Below are positions 22,251-36,330 of a stretch of DNA of 64,000 bases, one piece after another. The position numbers were made by a program, and so were the translations under genes. The notes under the pieces were generated by a model, which saw nothing but the letters and a program-made list of their open reading frames with translations, searched no databases and was not told where the DNA came from. The stretch covers positions 41,495,695 through 41,559,694 of the forward strand of contig CM049316.1 in the NCBI GenBank assembly GCA_026874595.1, written 5' to 3'. Positions within the stretch are counted from its first letter, which is position 1; each line of letters opens with the position of its first letter. The stretch is from Sipunculus nudus (Eukaryota; Annelida; Sipuncula; Golfingiida; Sipunculidae).

Positions 22251-24199
22251 GCTATGGAAACCTGAGAGGTCAGTGCCTTGGCTTGCCTTTTTCTTCAGAT
22301 GTTTAGGGTAAATTTGTAGGTAATGCTTGAAAAAGTTTTAATGATAATAATAACTCTGTTTGGTGATAGTATTTGTGTACAGTGTTTGCAATGACAAGTT
22401 GTGATTTAAACTGAAGAGGTGTCCAACTAATAGAATTCAGGATCTTAAACTGAATTTTATCAATTTATTTGTCTTATCAAAGCTAGACTTTTATGTTCTC
22501 AAAAAAAGTCTGTAATAACTATATTGATTGAGACTGTTGGATTAGACTTACTTGCTTGAACAGTGAATGAATATATTATTTACATAAATTGACCAGTTTC
22601 CTTTATAAATAAATTTAAGTCAAAAATATTTTTAAATTCATAGTTCTATCAAATCTTTGCTCGGCACTGAAGCAAGACCACCAAGTCCTGATACCTGTCT
22701 GGCAGAAAAAAACATGACTATTTAGACAATATTATGTTTTGGTACTACTATTTATAGAACCTGGACATATATGTAGACCAGGTATTATATATACATACCT
22801 TATTTATCAAGCCCTCAAACATATGTAATGTACTGGTGGGACATTACAGGTTTCTACTAGAAGTTTTAGCTGAATTATATGCTCCTTGATATGACATTAC
22901 ATAGATAATATTAATGTGTATGGTTGAAGAAACTAATGTGCCTCATCATTATTACTATGAAATGGATCAAAGAAAAACACTAATCTTGATTAGTCACTAG
23001 AGGATTCATATCCTACAAGAGCCATTTTTTATTTTCGGGGTTGGAGTCGGAGAACAATCCACAAAGGAAAAAAAATGACCTTTCTGCTATGAGGCCGCAG
23101 TAAAAGTATTAATACGACGAGGATCAAAAAGATGTCGTTTAGCCGCTGTGATGATCTCATCATTGGATTATTATATAGCCCCAAACATATAACCAAATAT
23201 TGCTCATAAAGTATGAATAGACTACAGGGATGGACTAGAAATGGGTATAAACAGACCAATACGGCCACCATTGCTCTGTCTTATTGCTTTGTAAGGGTAT
23301 TATGTACGTGGAATGGAGTTACTTGGAATGACTTGCTAGGTTGGTCATTCAGAGAACTATCTTGGAAATTTAATCACATATTTCTTGCACAGAGTAATTG
23401 AAATCCTGCTTTTCCTCATCCCACAAATACTCTACGTGCCCCAAGATTTAAACACATTTGAAATTGTTGAAAACCTAGAGCTAGATGATCACTTAAATGC
23501 GTTTATTTTAAATATATATCTGTACATATGATGCATGTCTGTAAGATTAAAAAAACATTTTTAGTTACTGAAAAACGTAGATAAGACCATTGAAGGATGT
23601 TTCTTTTTAAAGAGCTACAAATATCTGTATATATGATGCATGTGTACACAGCTTTTGAAAGATATGTAAAATTTTGTATCTGCACATATCGTATAACGTA
23701 TTATGTTGCTGTGAGCTTCTTATTTGTATCTCCATGTACACAATTTAATGTTCTTATTAACGAGCAATGTTGTTTACAAGTCTCTGCTCTCAAAAAGGGG
23801 AATCCCCAACCTGCAATCCACACTAAGCTTTCACCTTTTTAATCATATGTGGTTTCCTTGCCTACATCCAATAAATCTGCTGATCTCTTCAGTGTTCTCT
23901 GGTTTATTTTGAACTTAATGGGAGAGTGGATTAAGGGTGCACAGTATAAGGTCACCTAAGAAAAAAAACTGATTTATTATACTTCAAGTAAATTTAAGTT
24001 GCTTGTCAGGGTAAGGGTTGTTGACTGGCTGTATACATGGAAACCAAGGATTTCCACAGGGCCACAGGTGGTTGTTTTCACAAAACCACAAAGGTATATT
24101 TTTACACAGGGCCACAGATGAATGTGTATATGCAGTTGTGTATATAGTTCCAAGGATGGTGGTACATACAGGTCTACTTAAAATGTAAACAGTTCTTTA
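22251..24199. other. Unique AT-rich sequence, no gene seen
   Basis: No recognisable gene or repeat. A somewhat GC-richer patch at about 23020-23180 could be a conserved element; this is a guess. Short open frames here look like chance. Confidence 0.4.
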
Positions 24200-25905
24200 G
24201 GTACACAGGTCTAGGGGTGGTTGTGTATACAGGTCAAGGGATGGTTATGTATACAGGTCAAGGGGTGGTTATGTATACAGGTCAGGGGTGGTTATGTATA
24301 CAGGTCAAGGGGTGGTTATGTATACAGGTCAAGGGGTGGTTGTGTATACAAGTCAAAGGGTTGTTGTATAAACAGATCAAGGGATGGCTGTGTATAAAGG
24401 TCGAGGGATGATTGTATATACAGGTTTAAGGGTGGTTGTGTAAATAGGTCATGTTCTGGTTGTGTATACAATTCAAGGGATGATTGTGTATACAGGTTAA
24501 AGGGTGGTTGTATATACAGGTCATGGGGTGGTTGCATATACCGGTCAAGGGGTGGTTGCATATACAGGTCAAGGGGTTGTTGTAAATACAGGTCAAGAGA
24601 TGGTTGTGTATACAGGTTGAGGGGCAGTTGTATACAAGATCAAGGTATTTTTTGTATTATGTAAAGGGTGGTTGTATATACGGCTCAAGGTGTGGCTGTG
24701 TATACAGGTCTAGGTTCTGTTGTGTATACTGGTCAAAGGATGGTTTTGAATACAGGTCAAGGGATGATTGTGTTTACAGGTCAAGGGTTTGTTGTATATA
24801 CAGGTCAAGAGATGGTTGTATATACAGGTCAAGGGGTGGTTGTGTATACAGGTCAAGGGATGGTTGTGTATACATGTCAGGGGTTGTTGTATATACAGGT
24901 CAAGGCGTGGTATGGTTGTATATACAAGTCAAGGGGTGGTTGTATATACAAGTCAAGGGGTGGTTGTATATACAAGTCAAGGGGTGGTTGTATATACAAG
25001 TCAAGGGTGGTTGTATATACAAGTCAAGGGGTGGTTGTATATACAAGTCAAGGGGTTGTTGTATATACAGGTTGAGGAGTGGTTGTATATACAGGCAAGG
25101 GGTGGTTTTATTTACAGGTGAAGGGTTGGTTGTGTATAAAGGTCTAGTGAAGGTTGTGTATAGCGGTAAAGGTTGTGTATATAGGTCTAGGGAGGGAGGA
25201 TTTTGTAAACAGGTCAAGGGATGGTTGTATATACAGGTCATGGTAGTTGTGTATACAGGTCTGGAGGTGGTTGTGTATCTAGGTAAAGGGCTGGTTGTGT
25301 ATATTGGTCCAGGAATGGTTGTGAATACAGTTCTAGGGGTGGTTGTGTATATAGGTCTTGGAATAGTTGTGTGTACAGGTCTAGGGGTGGTTGTGTATAC
25401 AGGTGAAAGGGTAGCTGTGTACAGGTCCAAGAAAGGTTGTTTATAGAGTTCAAGGGATGGTTGTATATACAGGCAAGGGGTGGTTGTATATACAGGTCTA
25501 GAAAAGGTTGTTTATACAGGTAAAGGGTTGTTTGTGTATGTAGGTCTTTGGAGGGAGGGTTGTGTATACAGGAAAATGGATGGTTGTGTATATAGATCTA
25601 GGGATGGCTGTGTATACGGGTCTAGGGATGGTTGTGTATACAGGTGTAGAGATGGTTGTGTATACAGTTAAAGGGGTGGTTGTGTATACAGGTGTAGGGA
25701 TGGTTGTGTATACAGTTAAAGGGTGGTTGTATACAGGTCAAGAGTTGCTGTGTATATAGTGACAGGGGTGGTTGTATACAGGTCAAGGGTGGCTGTATAT
25801 ACAGGTGTAGTGGTGGTTGTTTATACAGGTGTAGTGGTGACTGTAGATTATAAGTCCAGGGATGACTACATGTGCATACAGGTTTAGAGGTGGTTATATG
25901 AATAC
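24200..25905 (+). repeat. 24-bp minisatellite array
   Basis: About 70 units of about 24 bp, reading GGTTGTGTATACAGGTCAAG then GGGT or GGAT. Because 24 is a multiple of three, long open frames appear in several frames on both strands (up to 280 codons, with VVYTGQG-type octapeptides). None has codon or start features of a gene. The most uniform block is at about 24905-25060. Confidence 0.95.
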
Positions 25906-26460
25906 AATTCTAGAGATGATTGTATATACATACCTTGAATATAAATATATATAATAACAACTCAGAACATAATTTGAAGCTTTGTTTCCTGCCAGTGGTC
26001 CTGTGAAATAAAATAAAAAACAAAAGTCATAGAAGCTCCAGTAATATCCATCTAAAACCCTGTCAGGAGAAGATGAATAAACTGACAAATGCAGGTTACA
26101 GGCGTGTGTGTAAATCAGGTTCTATTTGTGACATGTAATTTTTTCTGCCTGGGCAGTGTGTAAGACAGGGGGGTTTTTACATTGTTACAGGGATCGTGTG
26201 AGGAATCAGATTGAAACGACCTGCCTGCACCTGGGACGCTGCACTCATCACCCCCCGTTCTGTATTCTGGTCAGGAGATGAGAGCAATCAAGAGTTGATA
26301 GTCACACTTGGCTAGGCTCCGAGTGGCTCAATAGTCTCCAAGATTCTGCTCTTATCAGTCCCTCCCCTCTTAAAAATGAAGTTACAAAAACCCCTGATTA
26401 AGCTGCTACAGATGTCTATGGTTTGGCGATCCTGCAATCCTTATTGGATTAGACTCTCAT
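25906..26460. other. Unique sequence; possible conserved island
   Basis: No gene. 26190-26450 is GC-richer and more complex than the flanks (for example GAAACGACCTGCCTGCACC) and is free of window repeats. Confidence 0.3.
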
Positions 26461-27215
26461 GTTTGGCGTAATCCATGTACTAAACTATACTATACTACTT
26501 AGCACTACAGTGTACTATACCCTACTATACTATTGTATACTACTACTATGATACTGTTTGCACTTCTATAATGAAGTGTATTATACTGTAGCTATAATAA
26601 CAATACTATATCATACAATACGACATATGATATAACATGATATTATTTTTTTATATTGAAGACTTTAAAATCAATTCTGAGTACTCCTGTATTATCATTT
26701 AACTGACAGCATTATTCTCTACTCAGTTAAAGTATATATTTTATCATATAATACTTAACTATAATATACTCTGTTATTCTTTTAGGCTATATTGTACTCT
26801 GCCATACTAAGTTATATCCTATCATGTACCGCATGTCCATCATATCATACTATAATGGGCTTTAATATGTTAATAAATACAATGTTATACAGTATGCACT
26901 AACACAATATACTATATTTTACTTGGCTCCCCTCTACTGCATCTCCGTTATACTATACTATATTATAGGATACATTTGATTTACTCTCTTGCAATCTGCT
27001 GTACTCTGTTATACCATACTGTACTATACACTACCATACACTCCTGTACTAAGCTTAACTATACTATACTATTTTATATTATATTATTCTATACTATATT
27101 ATACTATACTATATACATTAATTCAATAATTTAATATTGATATATAGATATACATAAATTTTGCATCACAATACAGTATAATATAATATAATAAAATGAT
27201 ATAATCTAAAATATA
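26461..27215. repeat. ACTATACTAT-rich low-complexity region
   Basis: Dense TACTATACTATA and related phrases with no fixed period; looks like a degenerated simple repeat. No gene. Confidence 0.75.
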
Positions 27216-28040
27216 TTGTATTTTTGTTTATTATCCTTAATAATTGGCCAGGAATTCTTGCAGGAGCTACCATGAAAAATTACTGTTAAGTAACTATAAT
27301 AGACTTGCATATTTTTTACCATTTTGCTTTGAGTATACAATAAATGATTTTAAAAATAAAGTTACAGTTTAGTCATTGTGAGTATAATATCCACACAAAT
27401 ATTATTATATTGAGTGTGTGGAAGTATAACAACATTAATTGCAGTGCTGATACGCCTGCATAATTAAGTGACAGTGAAACAGTGATGATTGAAATTACAT
27501 ATTTATCATATTTATATAATATATTAATTAAAATTATTCTGTAAAATAGTAAATATAGTTACAGAGAAGTAACACTATATATGGATATAATCACATATAT
27601 AATTTAGCAATTAAGCATATAGATACATATGAATGTTGTTAAGAAAAATAGTACATACAATATTGCAATGCTAATACAGGTAATACAATAAGTACAAAAA
27701 TAATAAAACCTATTTAAATTGTCTACCTCACGACTGTCTCAGGCACATATGATTATTACTGTGGCATAACATTAATGGATTTACAGCTGGATACATGTAT
27801 ATTGTATATATGTTTGGATAAAGGAAGAGAGAAAGAGGGATGGAAAAGGATAAGGGGAAAAGGGAGAGAAAATATATATAAATATATATGTAGTTTGTAG
27901 AGAGAGAGAGAGAGAGAAAAAAGGGGGGAAGCAACAGAAGGGATAGAGATATACACCTTTCAGTCAATGGTTCAATAACATTTCCCACCTCATACCAAGG
28001 TTCTGACCTTTAAGGAATAAAAAGAAATAACCATAGAGAG
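27216..28040. other. AT-rich sequence with a purine-rich tract
   Basis: At 27820-27945 the plus strand is almost all purine (GGAAAAGGGAGAGAAA, then (GA)n at about 27898-27918). The serine/leucine-rich open frames on the minus strand are a by-product. No gene. Confidence 0.6.
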
Positions 28041-29230
28041 AAGTGAGAACGTGATGTTGTAATAACATGTAGAATCATTTCCGGCAGAGTCACTAAAGGA
28101 TATTACTTGCGAGGTCATAAAAGTGTGTAATTAAGAGAGCAGATACTGACGGCTATGATGAGAGGCTGAGACAGGGAGCCTGCATGTGAGCCCACTGACC
28201 ATGCATTTGTTCACCTGATTACTTTGTTCTGGTTATTTTCGTTTCTGGTTTCTTTTCTCGATCAATGATAGGATAGAATAATTCATAACCATACTCACAG
28301 ACAGGAGAAACTGGGTTCATCATATATTTTTTCAGTTAATTACCATATTTTTATTACAATGTGTCCTCGGTGATTTTATTTAAATTTTGCTTTGTATCAC
28401 TGTTTTATGTATTTCTCCTTTGAAATAAAACTATAAACTGAAAGCAACAGATTATACTGATTAAACTTCAAATTACAAGCAAAAGATGTTTATGAGTACT
28501 TAAGGGTTAATTTGTTGATTCTAAAAATGAAAGTTGAGCCAGGTTCATGTGGTTTCTGACAAGAAAGCAACAAGTAAAGCTGGAATAATTACAATGTTGA
28601 TATGGTATCTTGAAGCCTCAGTGATGGAATCTGTAAGATTGTATAGCTGTCATTAAGATTTGTAAAGTTAATGTATTATCCTTTCAGATGGGATGGCTGC
28701 AAAGGGGCTAAGGGAGAATTCAAGTTGTAAAATCTGTTGTCTGTCGATCACTAGATGTTCAACATCAGATTTATGTATTTAATGTATAAATACATGCACA
28801 TAATAGAATGATAGAGGTATACAAGATATACATCTGTTCTGGCATTCCCATGTATCCCATGTTAACCATGCAGGTGGCCGACCATTAAACTGATGTTCAC
28901 ATGATACGCTGACCACAAGTAAGTTGTGTCCACTTCAGCTAACACTAGTTACCTAACTATCCCCTAGGGGGCTCTGTTGTAAAAAAGAATGGGCAATGAC
29001 TTACAGTACATACACAGAAACTCCCAACATTGCCATCTCAGTGTGAGCCTAGAAATATAGATTGACTATTAAGTCCCTCCTAGCGATAGATTACAGTTAT
29101 CCGTTCCTAGGTAGAAACGAGCTGAGGACCAGAATGAAATGCTGCGTTATCGGCAGACAGTGAGTAAACAGTACACGCTAGCTACCTTAAGTGAAGCCCA
29201 GTAGTTCCTTATGATAATGCATGTTCTTAT
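28041..29230. other. Unique sequence; two possible conserved islands
   Basis: No gene recognised. 28050-28230 and 28860-29200 are more complex and GC-richer than the surrounding AT-rich DNA. No repeat structure seen. Confidence 0.3.
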
Positions 29231-31690
29231 GTAACAATTATTTGTTTAATTAATGAAAAAATATATATTGAAGTACACAATTTGTCTTTAAAAGAAGTAG
29301 GGCTAGCTCCTGCTAAAGATGCAGCTGCATAGGATATTCATATAAAATATTATTTTCTCATTCATTAATACATGTACACATTTAAAAGAATGCTTGAGGG
29401 AATTCGTAGATATACTATGGCATAGAAATACCATGTAGAATAACAAAATAATTAATATTTATTCATATTAATTATTTAATGATATAGTGGAAATTATTTT
29501 ATTTAAGTTTGAATTTTATTTGACATATGTTATCAGGTTTATAGTTTATGTTTCAATTATGACTATTTTTATAAACTTTTCACATAAAAGTAACCATATT
29601 TTAAACCATTTGAGTAAATTTTTATATTATTATAAATCATGAAGTATTAATTTGTTTCCATTATATTTTTGTTCAAAGATATTTATCTCTCATAGATATT
29701 ATTCATTTTAGTTATGTTTATGTGATACTCAATTTTTAATTATAAATTTTTGATTGATTAAAACACATAAAGTATTTTAATTAGATTTATTTATCAGTTA
29801 CCTCCTAAATATGTAAGCAGAAATACCTCCAATAGACTGAAATCAGATAAGGTTTAGGTTATTGAATAAAGCTGAGGTTATACTGGTAAAATGTAGAATA
29901 CTAAGTATAATTATTGTTTTTGCTGTTTGTTTCAAATTACTGTGTATAACTTATTTACCTTTCTACAGTTTCATTTATTTAATCCAAGAGATGCTAATAA
30001 ATTTGTAATATTTGTTTTAACCTTAATTGAAATACATCATGTCTGTCATTAGTTATCACATGATAAGTTTGTTGTGAATAGAAAAGTGTTTAAATTAATA
30101 GATTAGTTTTTGCTATTACAACAACAGTTTTAAGGTAATATCCATATTAATTGAATCTGTTAAAATTGTATTGAATAATAAACTTGTCCATTAATTTAGG
30201 TTTACATTAATTTAGACAAAGCTAAATTTGAAAGAGTCTGTAAAATGTAAATTAATAGTACAATTGACTTGTCAATATTTGTTAGTACTAGTTAAAACAG
30301 GTTTACATGTAATATTTATTGGATTGATTTAACTATTTTATATTCAGTTGGTATTTCATATTCTTTGTTATGTTTACATCATTGACTTTAATATACAAAT
30401 TTGTGAGTGTGTGCATGTATGCATATGTGTAATACTTAAAATCTTCACTTTGTCTGAAACATACCTGAGCAATATTTAACTTAATTTTTAAATATCTTGA
30501 TATTAGTAAGCATGCATATATGATGGGTTGTATATTTTAGCAAAGTTTGAATTTTAATTATAAGTAATTAAATATAGAAACCTGTGAACATGTGAATTCT
30601 GGAGGAGGCAGGGGTTTGTCTTAGTGAAGATATGGCTTTACTTAAGTTCAAATTAAATAAATTTGTTATCCAAATTAAAAATTCCAACTGCATGTGAAAT
30701 TAATGATTACTAATTTGTTTGGGAAATATGAAACCTTGATAATTCTAAATTAAATTTGTTAATTTTTTTAATCACAGGGAGTGGTTCTGAATTGTCAGGT
30801 ATGTAGGGAAATCTCAAATTAATTTACCAAGAATGGTTGAATCTGATATATGTTCCTGCATAAGGGGTTTATATTTCCATGGTATTATAATCAGTCAAAT
30901 ATATTTTGAAAATGTACAGTTGTTATTGGTAGTATTAAGTCTGCTTAATTTACTCTTATGTGGTGAAGAGGTAGAAGCAGGTTATTAAACAGGAATGTGA
31001 ATAATTCACAAATTAAGCAGTCATAAATATATATTATAATAATTAATATGAAATGAAACATGCATGCATGCCTGTCTGCATATATTATGCATATTGCAGT
31101 TTCATCCTTAAATATTTGCTATATAAATTTCTACAAATTCTAGAATAAAAAAAGTAAATGGAGTGATGGTATATATAGACAGCATTAGGCTGGTAAAGCT
31201 GAGATTCTGTACCAGCTGTGTTCAATAGATGGTGCTGCCACCTGTATCAGTCTGGTCCAGATGCTGTAAGATTATTTGCTCAATAGTACATATAACATGT
31301 TTTTATAAGACTGCTAATTAATTTTAATTCACTATTGGAATTAATTACTTTATTTTAAATATGCCTTTTCCAAAATATACAAAAAAATATATACAGAAAT
31401 GAAAATAATAATTAATTTACAAGTAAGATTTGCTTAGGTAAAACAGAACTCACCAGGTTATACTCAACACTGGATTTAATTATGTCACATATTCTGATAA
31501 ATAATCATAAGAAGGGGATGAATTCTTCAGGTCACTTTAGGTTTGAACAGCAGGTTAAACACATTGAAATGTATAAGTACTTTATAAATTACTTTATAAA
31601 ATTATTGTTATAATACAAAATGATGAAAATATAATTGTTGTGACCATATAATGTGTCAGTTAATTATGTATGTGGAAATGAAATATTGTG
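29231..31690. other. Very AT-rich gene desert
   Basis: Dominated by ATTTA/TTAAT-type sequence. No ORF, RNA or repeat unit recognised apart from a short GATGGTGCTGCCACCTGTAT at about 31229 that resembles the palindromic core of A and B units. Confidence 0.5.
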
Positions 31691-32690
31691 GTGCATATGT
31701 TAAATGATGCTGTTCCCCACTGTCATAAGGCTGTGAGTCCGGGGCAAGCTGTCTTTTGGCTGACGAGCAGTCAGTCTGCATTATTGGTGATTAACAAGTG
31801 ATTAATATGAACTGGTTCTGGGTATAGTGTGAACAGCCTAGCTCAGCCCGTCTCATTAACGCAAGACGAGGAAAAAAGATGGCGTCTGAAACAACTTGTA
31901 ACCTCCTTGGGACCCTGACCCCAATTTGCCTGTTTTTTCCTCTAATGAACACACTTTTTCGTCAGTCGCAGGACCACATGCCAAGGTTTTGGCCTATAAT
32001 TTAAATGGCAAAGGGTCTTAGACCTGCTTTAAGATGGGCTTGACTGAACTTCTTGTCGATGCCACAGCCTTTGGTATTTTTTTTCTCCAGCCACCACAAT
32101 ACAGCAAACAAATGGACTTTCCCTCCCAATAAAGTATGGCTGATCCATTTTGCAGTAGTGAACAATCTGCTGTAATAGACGGCCAAAATAAGTTCATTTG
32201 GCTATAGCGCACATGGCGTAACACAGGTTGACAGGCCAAATGCTGAAGTGTGGTGTAGGACCCCTCATGAATACAATTAGTGTGCTGCTATAAACTAATT
32301 ATTCCAAAGTCACCTTCAGCCTTGTCTGCGTGAAATATTGAAAATGAGGGGATGCATAATTACAAATGGAACTGTCATAGTCATAATTGCTTCAGACCTG
32401 TAAATGGTTGGGCTGGGCTCACCCAGGCTGTGCCATTGCATACTTGGCTCTGGTCAATTTCATCATCAATTTCACCAGCCACATTCCAACACTTGAAACT
32501 TCACTTGTTCATTTCAAAGGGAGATCCCTGACTCAGCCTGTCAACTTGTTGGTTTCCTCTCCAGGGGTAAGTTGGGTCTATTTGTCTTCCATCTCTTGTT
32601 GGGTGTATAATCCTGCTTTGTCTGTCTGTGTTAGCTGTGCTGGGTTAGGTGCAGTGTCAACATTTGGCTTGCTATTAATAAATGTATAAT
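31691..32690. other. Complex repeat-free island, candidate non-coding conserved block
   Basis: About 1 kb that contrasts with AT-rich flanks, with few simple repeats and phrases such as GGGGCAAGCTGTCTTTTGGC and GTCTCATTAACGCAAGACG. The open frame at 32387-32689 (100 codons) shows no recognised domain and I do not call it a gene. It may be conserved regulatory DNA or an unrecognised exon. Confidence 0.3.
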
Positions 32691-35224
32691 TCGGAGAGAT
32701 GAGATATCATGCACCCAGCGAAGACATTTTGACTTGATCCATATATTGATGCTGTACACATGGATGGCCAGAAGAGAAACACATCTTGCTTTTGTTGAAT
32801 ATAATTTATAATAATATTATAAAGATCATACAAGATATTCATGCACATGTACATCATATATAAATATATAAATGCATAAATATATAAATATATATAAATA
32901 TAGTCCTGAACTATATTTATTTATTACAGTTTCTTACAGTTGAGCACTTTACCCCTGTGTAGTTTTACACATACCTGATTATAAATATAAATATATATGT
33001 GTATGGTGTGTGTGTAGATATGTATATGTCTCATTGAATCTATGTATAATGTTTTGGATACTAAAACCTACTTTTTTTAAATATATAGGGTTCATAAGAT
33101 GCAAATTATTTATGTTTAAATTTAACCTTATATATATATAATACATTATGTATACACTGGTATGGTTGTATATGAAAAATTTATGTCATTGTTAATCCCA
33201 ATGCACAGACACACACACAAAAAAGGTCTTGCACCTTACCATCAAAGTGAAAATATCAAATAATCAAATCTGTAATTATTAATTAATGAGTTTAATTATT
33301 GAAGTGTCAAAACTCCAATCAAAGATAATATCATATATTCTCTTCTTGACTTGTTTGACCAACCAGCAATCAGCTCAGATCCTGGTTTTGGTTCAAAATA
33401 GAACAATTTCTGACCCATAAGTTTTCTTTGGGAGAACAAAATGATAGTTAAAAAACTTTACTGTATGCTACACTAAATTCAAGTTTCATTAAAAGTGTAT
33501 TTATCATGTAGATTCAAATAATTTGTAGCTGTTGGTTTAGCCTGTTTCAGTACTTACCTAAGTAATTAAAAAAAAGAGAAAAATAAATGCTTTTAAATAA
33601 TTCATATCTTATATTATTGATGTATAATCAATTAAGTTTTTAATTTTAATTTTACTCATAGATATTTTTGTGACTTTTCGTAATAAGTTTTCATAAGTTT
33701 TCTACCTTTAAGTAAAAGTTTCAGTTTATGAAGAGATGGTCTTTCAAATTCAGGACTTAAATAATCAAAGTTGTCTGCCAGGAACTCATACTTATGTAAC
33801 CATATATATTTACTCATACACACTTAGTGTGAATTATTATTTGTACATGTATGAATGTAAATCTATTAATTGAAATATTAATAATATTTAAAAATATTTT
33901 ATGGTCAAAATGTAGATTCCATGAATCCAGACAGCATCTCAGAATATATCCTAGACTGATCAGTGCAGTATTTCTTATCAGTGTCTCTCTCTTAAAGTCC
34001 CTTTAAGAAATCTATTAATTCTTGAAGAAAATCACTTTGAAATCATCCACAGTACAGGCTATATTCTGTGATATGTAGTTTCTTTGGATACCCAGTCTAA
34101 ATTGAAAGCGGACATGCTTTTACATCTTAAAGAAAGTATCCAAAGGCCTGTTAAATTAAAAAAAAAGTGAATGTAAACTGCTTTGAAATAGGTACAGGTG
34201 AATGATTTTCATGTCTGCACTTTCTCTGAATACCAGAATACCAAGGGTAAAGTGAAAGAAATATATATATATATATATATTATGAGTCAGTGCCCTTTAT
34301 ATAGCTACATTTCATCAAGTACAGTGCAGTCTATATTTAAAAATCTTAATCTAGTGATTAAAAATATCAATTTTTAATGGAACAGTCAGCGGTGAATCAT
34401 TACTGTGCGTTAATTTAATAGGGAGCCATCACAGAGCCCTCAGTAATTCACTGATCTGGCTGTATTGTGGCCTTAACTGTCAGAGATTTGACTCTAGGTA
34501 ATGTACTGGATCCTTTCTATACTGACACACCCTGTCCAATTTAACCTGAGTTCATAACAAAAATCTATAGCACAAAGACAGGTGGAGGTTGCTTTAGTGT
34601 TCATTACCAGTTCAACAACTAGCATCAGGTGAGAAAAATATACTTAATTATTGAGGCGGATATGTTTTAAATGAGCTGAAATGATAATAAAATAGCAGGC
34701 ATAGAAACTATCTTTTGTGTGCCTGGCTGATATGGGAAAAAGGAAAATTGATTTTATTTCCAGTGTTTTTGAGAGGGATTAATGTTTGATATATCTGTTA
34801 ACCAGATAGCATTTTATATACAGACATGCAGCGCCACTAACGAGCATGGTTGAAATTGTGTTTTTATTTAAGATGACATTATTTGCATTTTAAGAAGTGT
34901 GTAGCTCTCCCATATTAACCCATCTTTAATGATGGGATTAATTATGACCAAAAATAAATTGCTTGTGAAAACAAAATTATTTATACTATATACTGTACTT
35001 GAATCATATGTTTAGTGTTATATGTCTTACATCTGTTATTATAAAATATTTCATTAAATATAAATTAATTAAATAATAGTTGATTATAATTTTAAATTAT
35101 TTTTGTTAAATTAATAACTTTACCTCTTATTAATTATCCTGCTTTGTTATCACATGATTTACCACTTACAGAGCATTTAATTCTGATTATATAATTAAAA
35201 CAAAACTGGGTCAGTATTTACCAT
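32691..35224. other. AT-rich sequence, small (AT)n
   Basis: No gene. Contains (AT)n at 34261-34282 and a slightly more complex patch at 34380-34560. Otherwise nothing recognised. Confidence 0.45.
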
Positions 35225-36330
35225 CATATTGCTTCTGGGTAGTCATGTGGGTCAAAGGATGAAAGACTGATTCTGAGTAGTCATGTGGGTCAAAGGATAA
35301 GAGACTGGTTCTGGGTAGTCATGTGGGTCAAAGGATGAGAAACTGATTCTGGGTAGTCATGTGGGTCAAAGGATGAGAGACTGATTCAGAGTAGTCATGT
35401 GGGTCAAAGGATGAGAGACTGATTCAGAGTAGTCATGTGGGTCAAAGGATGAGAGACTGATTCTGGATAGTCATGTGGGTCAAAGAATGAGAGACTGATT
35501 CTGGGTAGTCATGTGGGTCAAAGGATGAGAAACTGATTCTGGGTAGTCATGTGGGTCGGATGAGAGACTGATTCAGAGTAGTCATGTGGGTCAAAGGATG
35601 AGAGACTGATTCAGAGTAGTCATGTAGGTCAAAGGATGAGAGACTGATTCATAGTAGTCATGTGGGTCAAAGGATGAGAGACTGATTCTGGATAGTCATG
35701 TGGGTCAAAGGATGAGAGACTGATTCTGGGTAGTCATGTGGGTCAAAGGATGAGAAACTGATTCTGGGTAGTCATGTGGGTCAAAGGATGAGAGACTGAT
35801 TCTGGGTAGTCATGTGGGTCAAAGGATGAGAGACTGATTCTGGGTAGTCATGTGGGTCAAAGGATGAGAGACTGATTCTGGGTAGTCATGTGGGTCAAAG
35901 GATGAAGACTGATTCAGAGTAGTCATGTGGGTCAAAGGATGAGAGACTGATCCTGGGTATTCATGTGGGTCAAAGGATGAGAGACTGATTCAGAGTAGTC
36001 ATGTGGGTCAAAGTGGGAGAGATTGATTCTGGGTAGTCATGTGTGTCAGAGTGGGAGAGATTGATTCTGGGTAGTCATGTGGGTCAAAGTGGGAGAGATT
36101 GATTCTTGGTAGTCATGTGGGTCAAAGTGGGAGAGATTGATTCTGGGTAGTCATGTGGGTCAAAGTGGGAGAGATTGATTCTGGGTAGTCATGTGGGTCA
36201 AAGGATGAGAGACTGATTCTTGGTAGTCTTAAGGGTAAAGGATGAGTGACTGATTCGGAGTAGTTATGTGGGTCAAAGTGGGAGAGATTGATTCTGGGTA
36301 GTCTTAAGGGTCGAAGAAGGTTAATCTGGT
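35225..36330 (+). repeat. 38-bp minisatellite array
   Basis: About 29 units of 38 bp: TGATTCTGGGTAGTCATGTG then GGTCAAAGGATGAGAGAC. Variants CAGAGTAG and GTGGGAGAGAT are clustered, the latter mostly at 36010-36215. At about 36300 the sequence passes directly into the 39-bp array. Confidence 0.95.

Noticed and set aside
24604-25446. 280-codon open frame with YRSRDGCV-type repeats
   Set aside because: It lies wholly inside the 24-bp minisatellite; the period is a multiple of three, so long open frames arise in several frames and on both strands.
27728-27988. Serine/leucine-rich minus-strand frames
   Set aside because: By-product of a purine-rich plus-strand tract.
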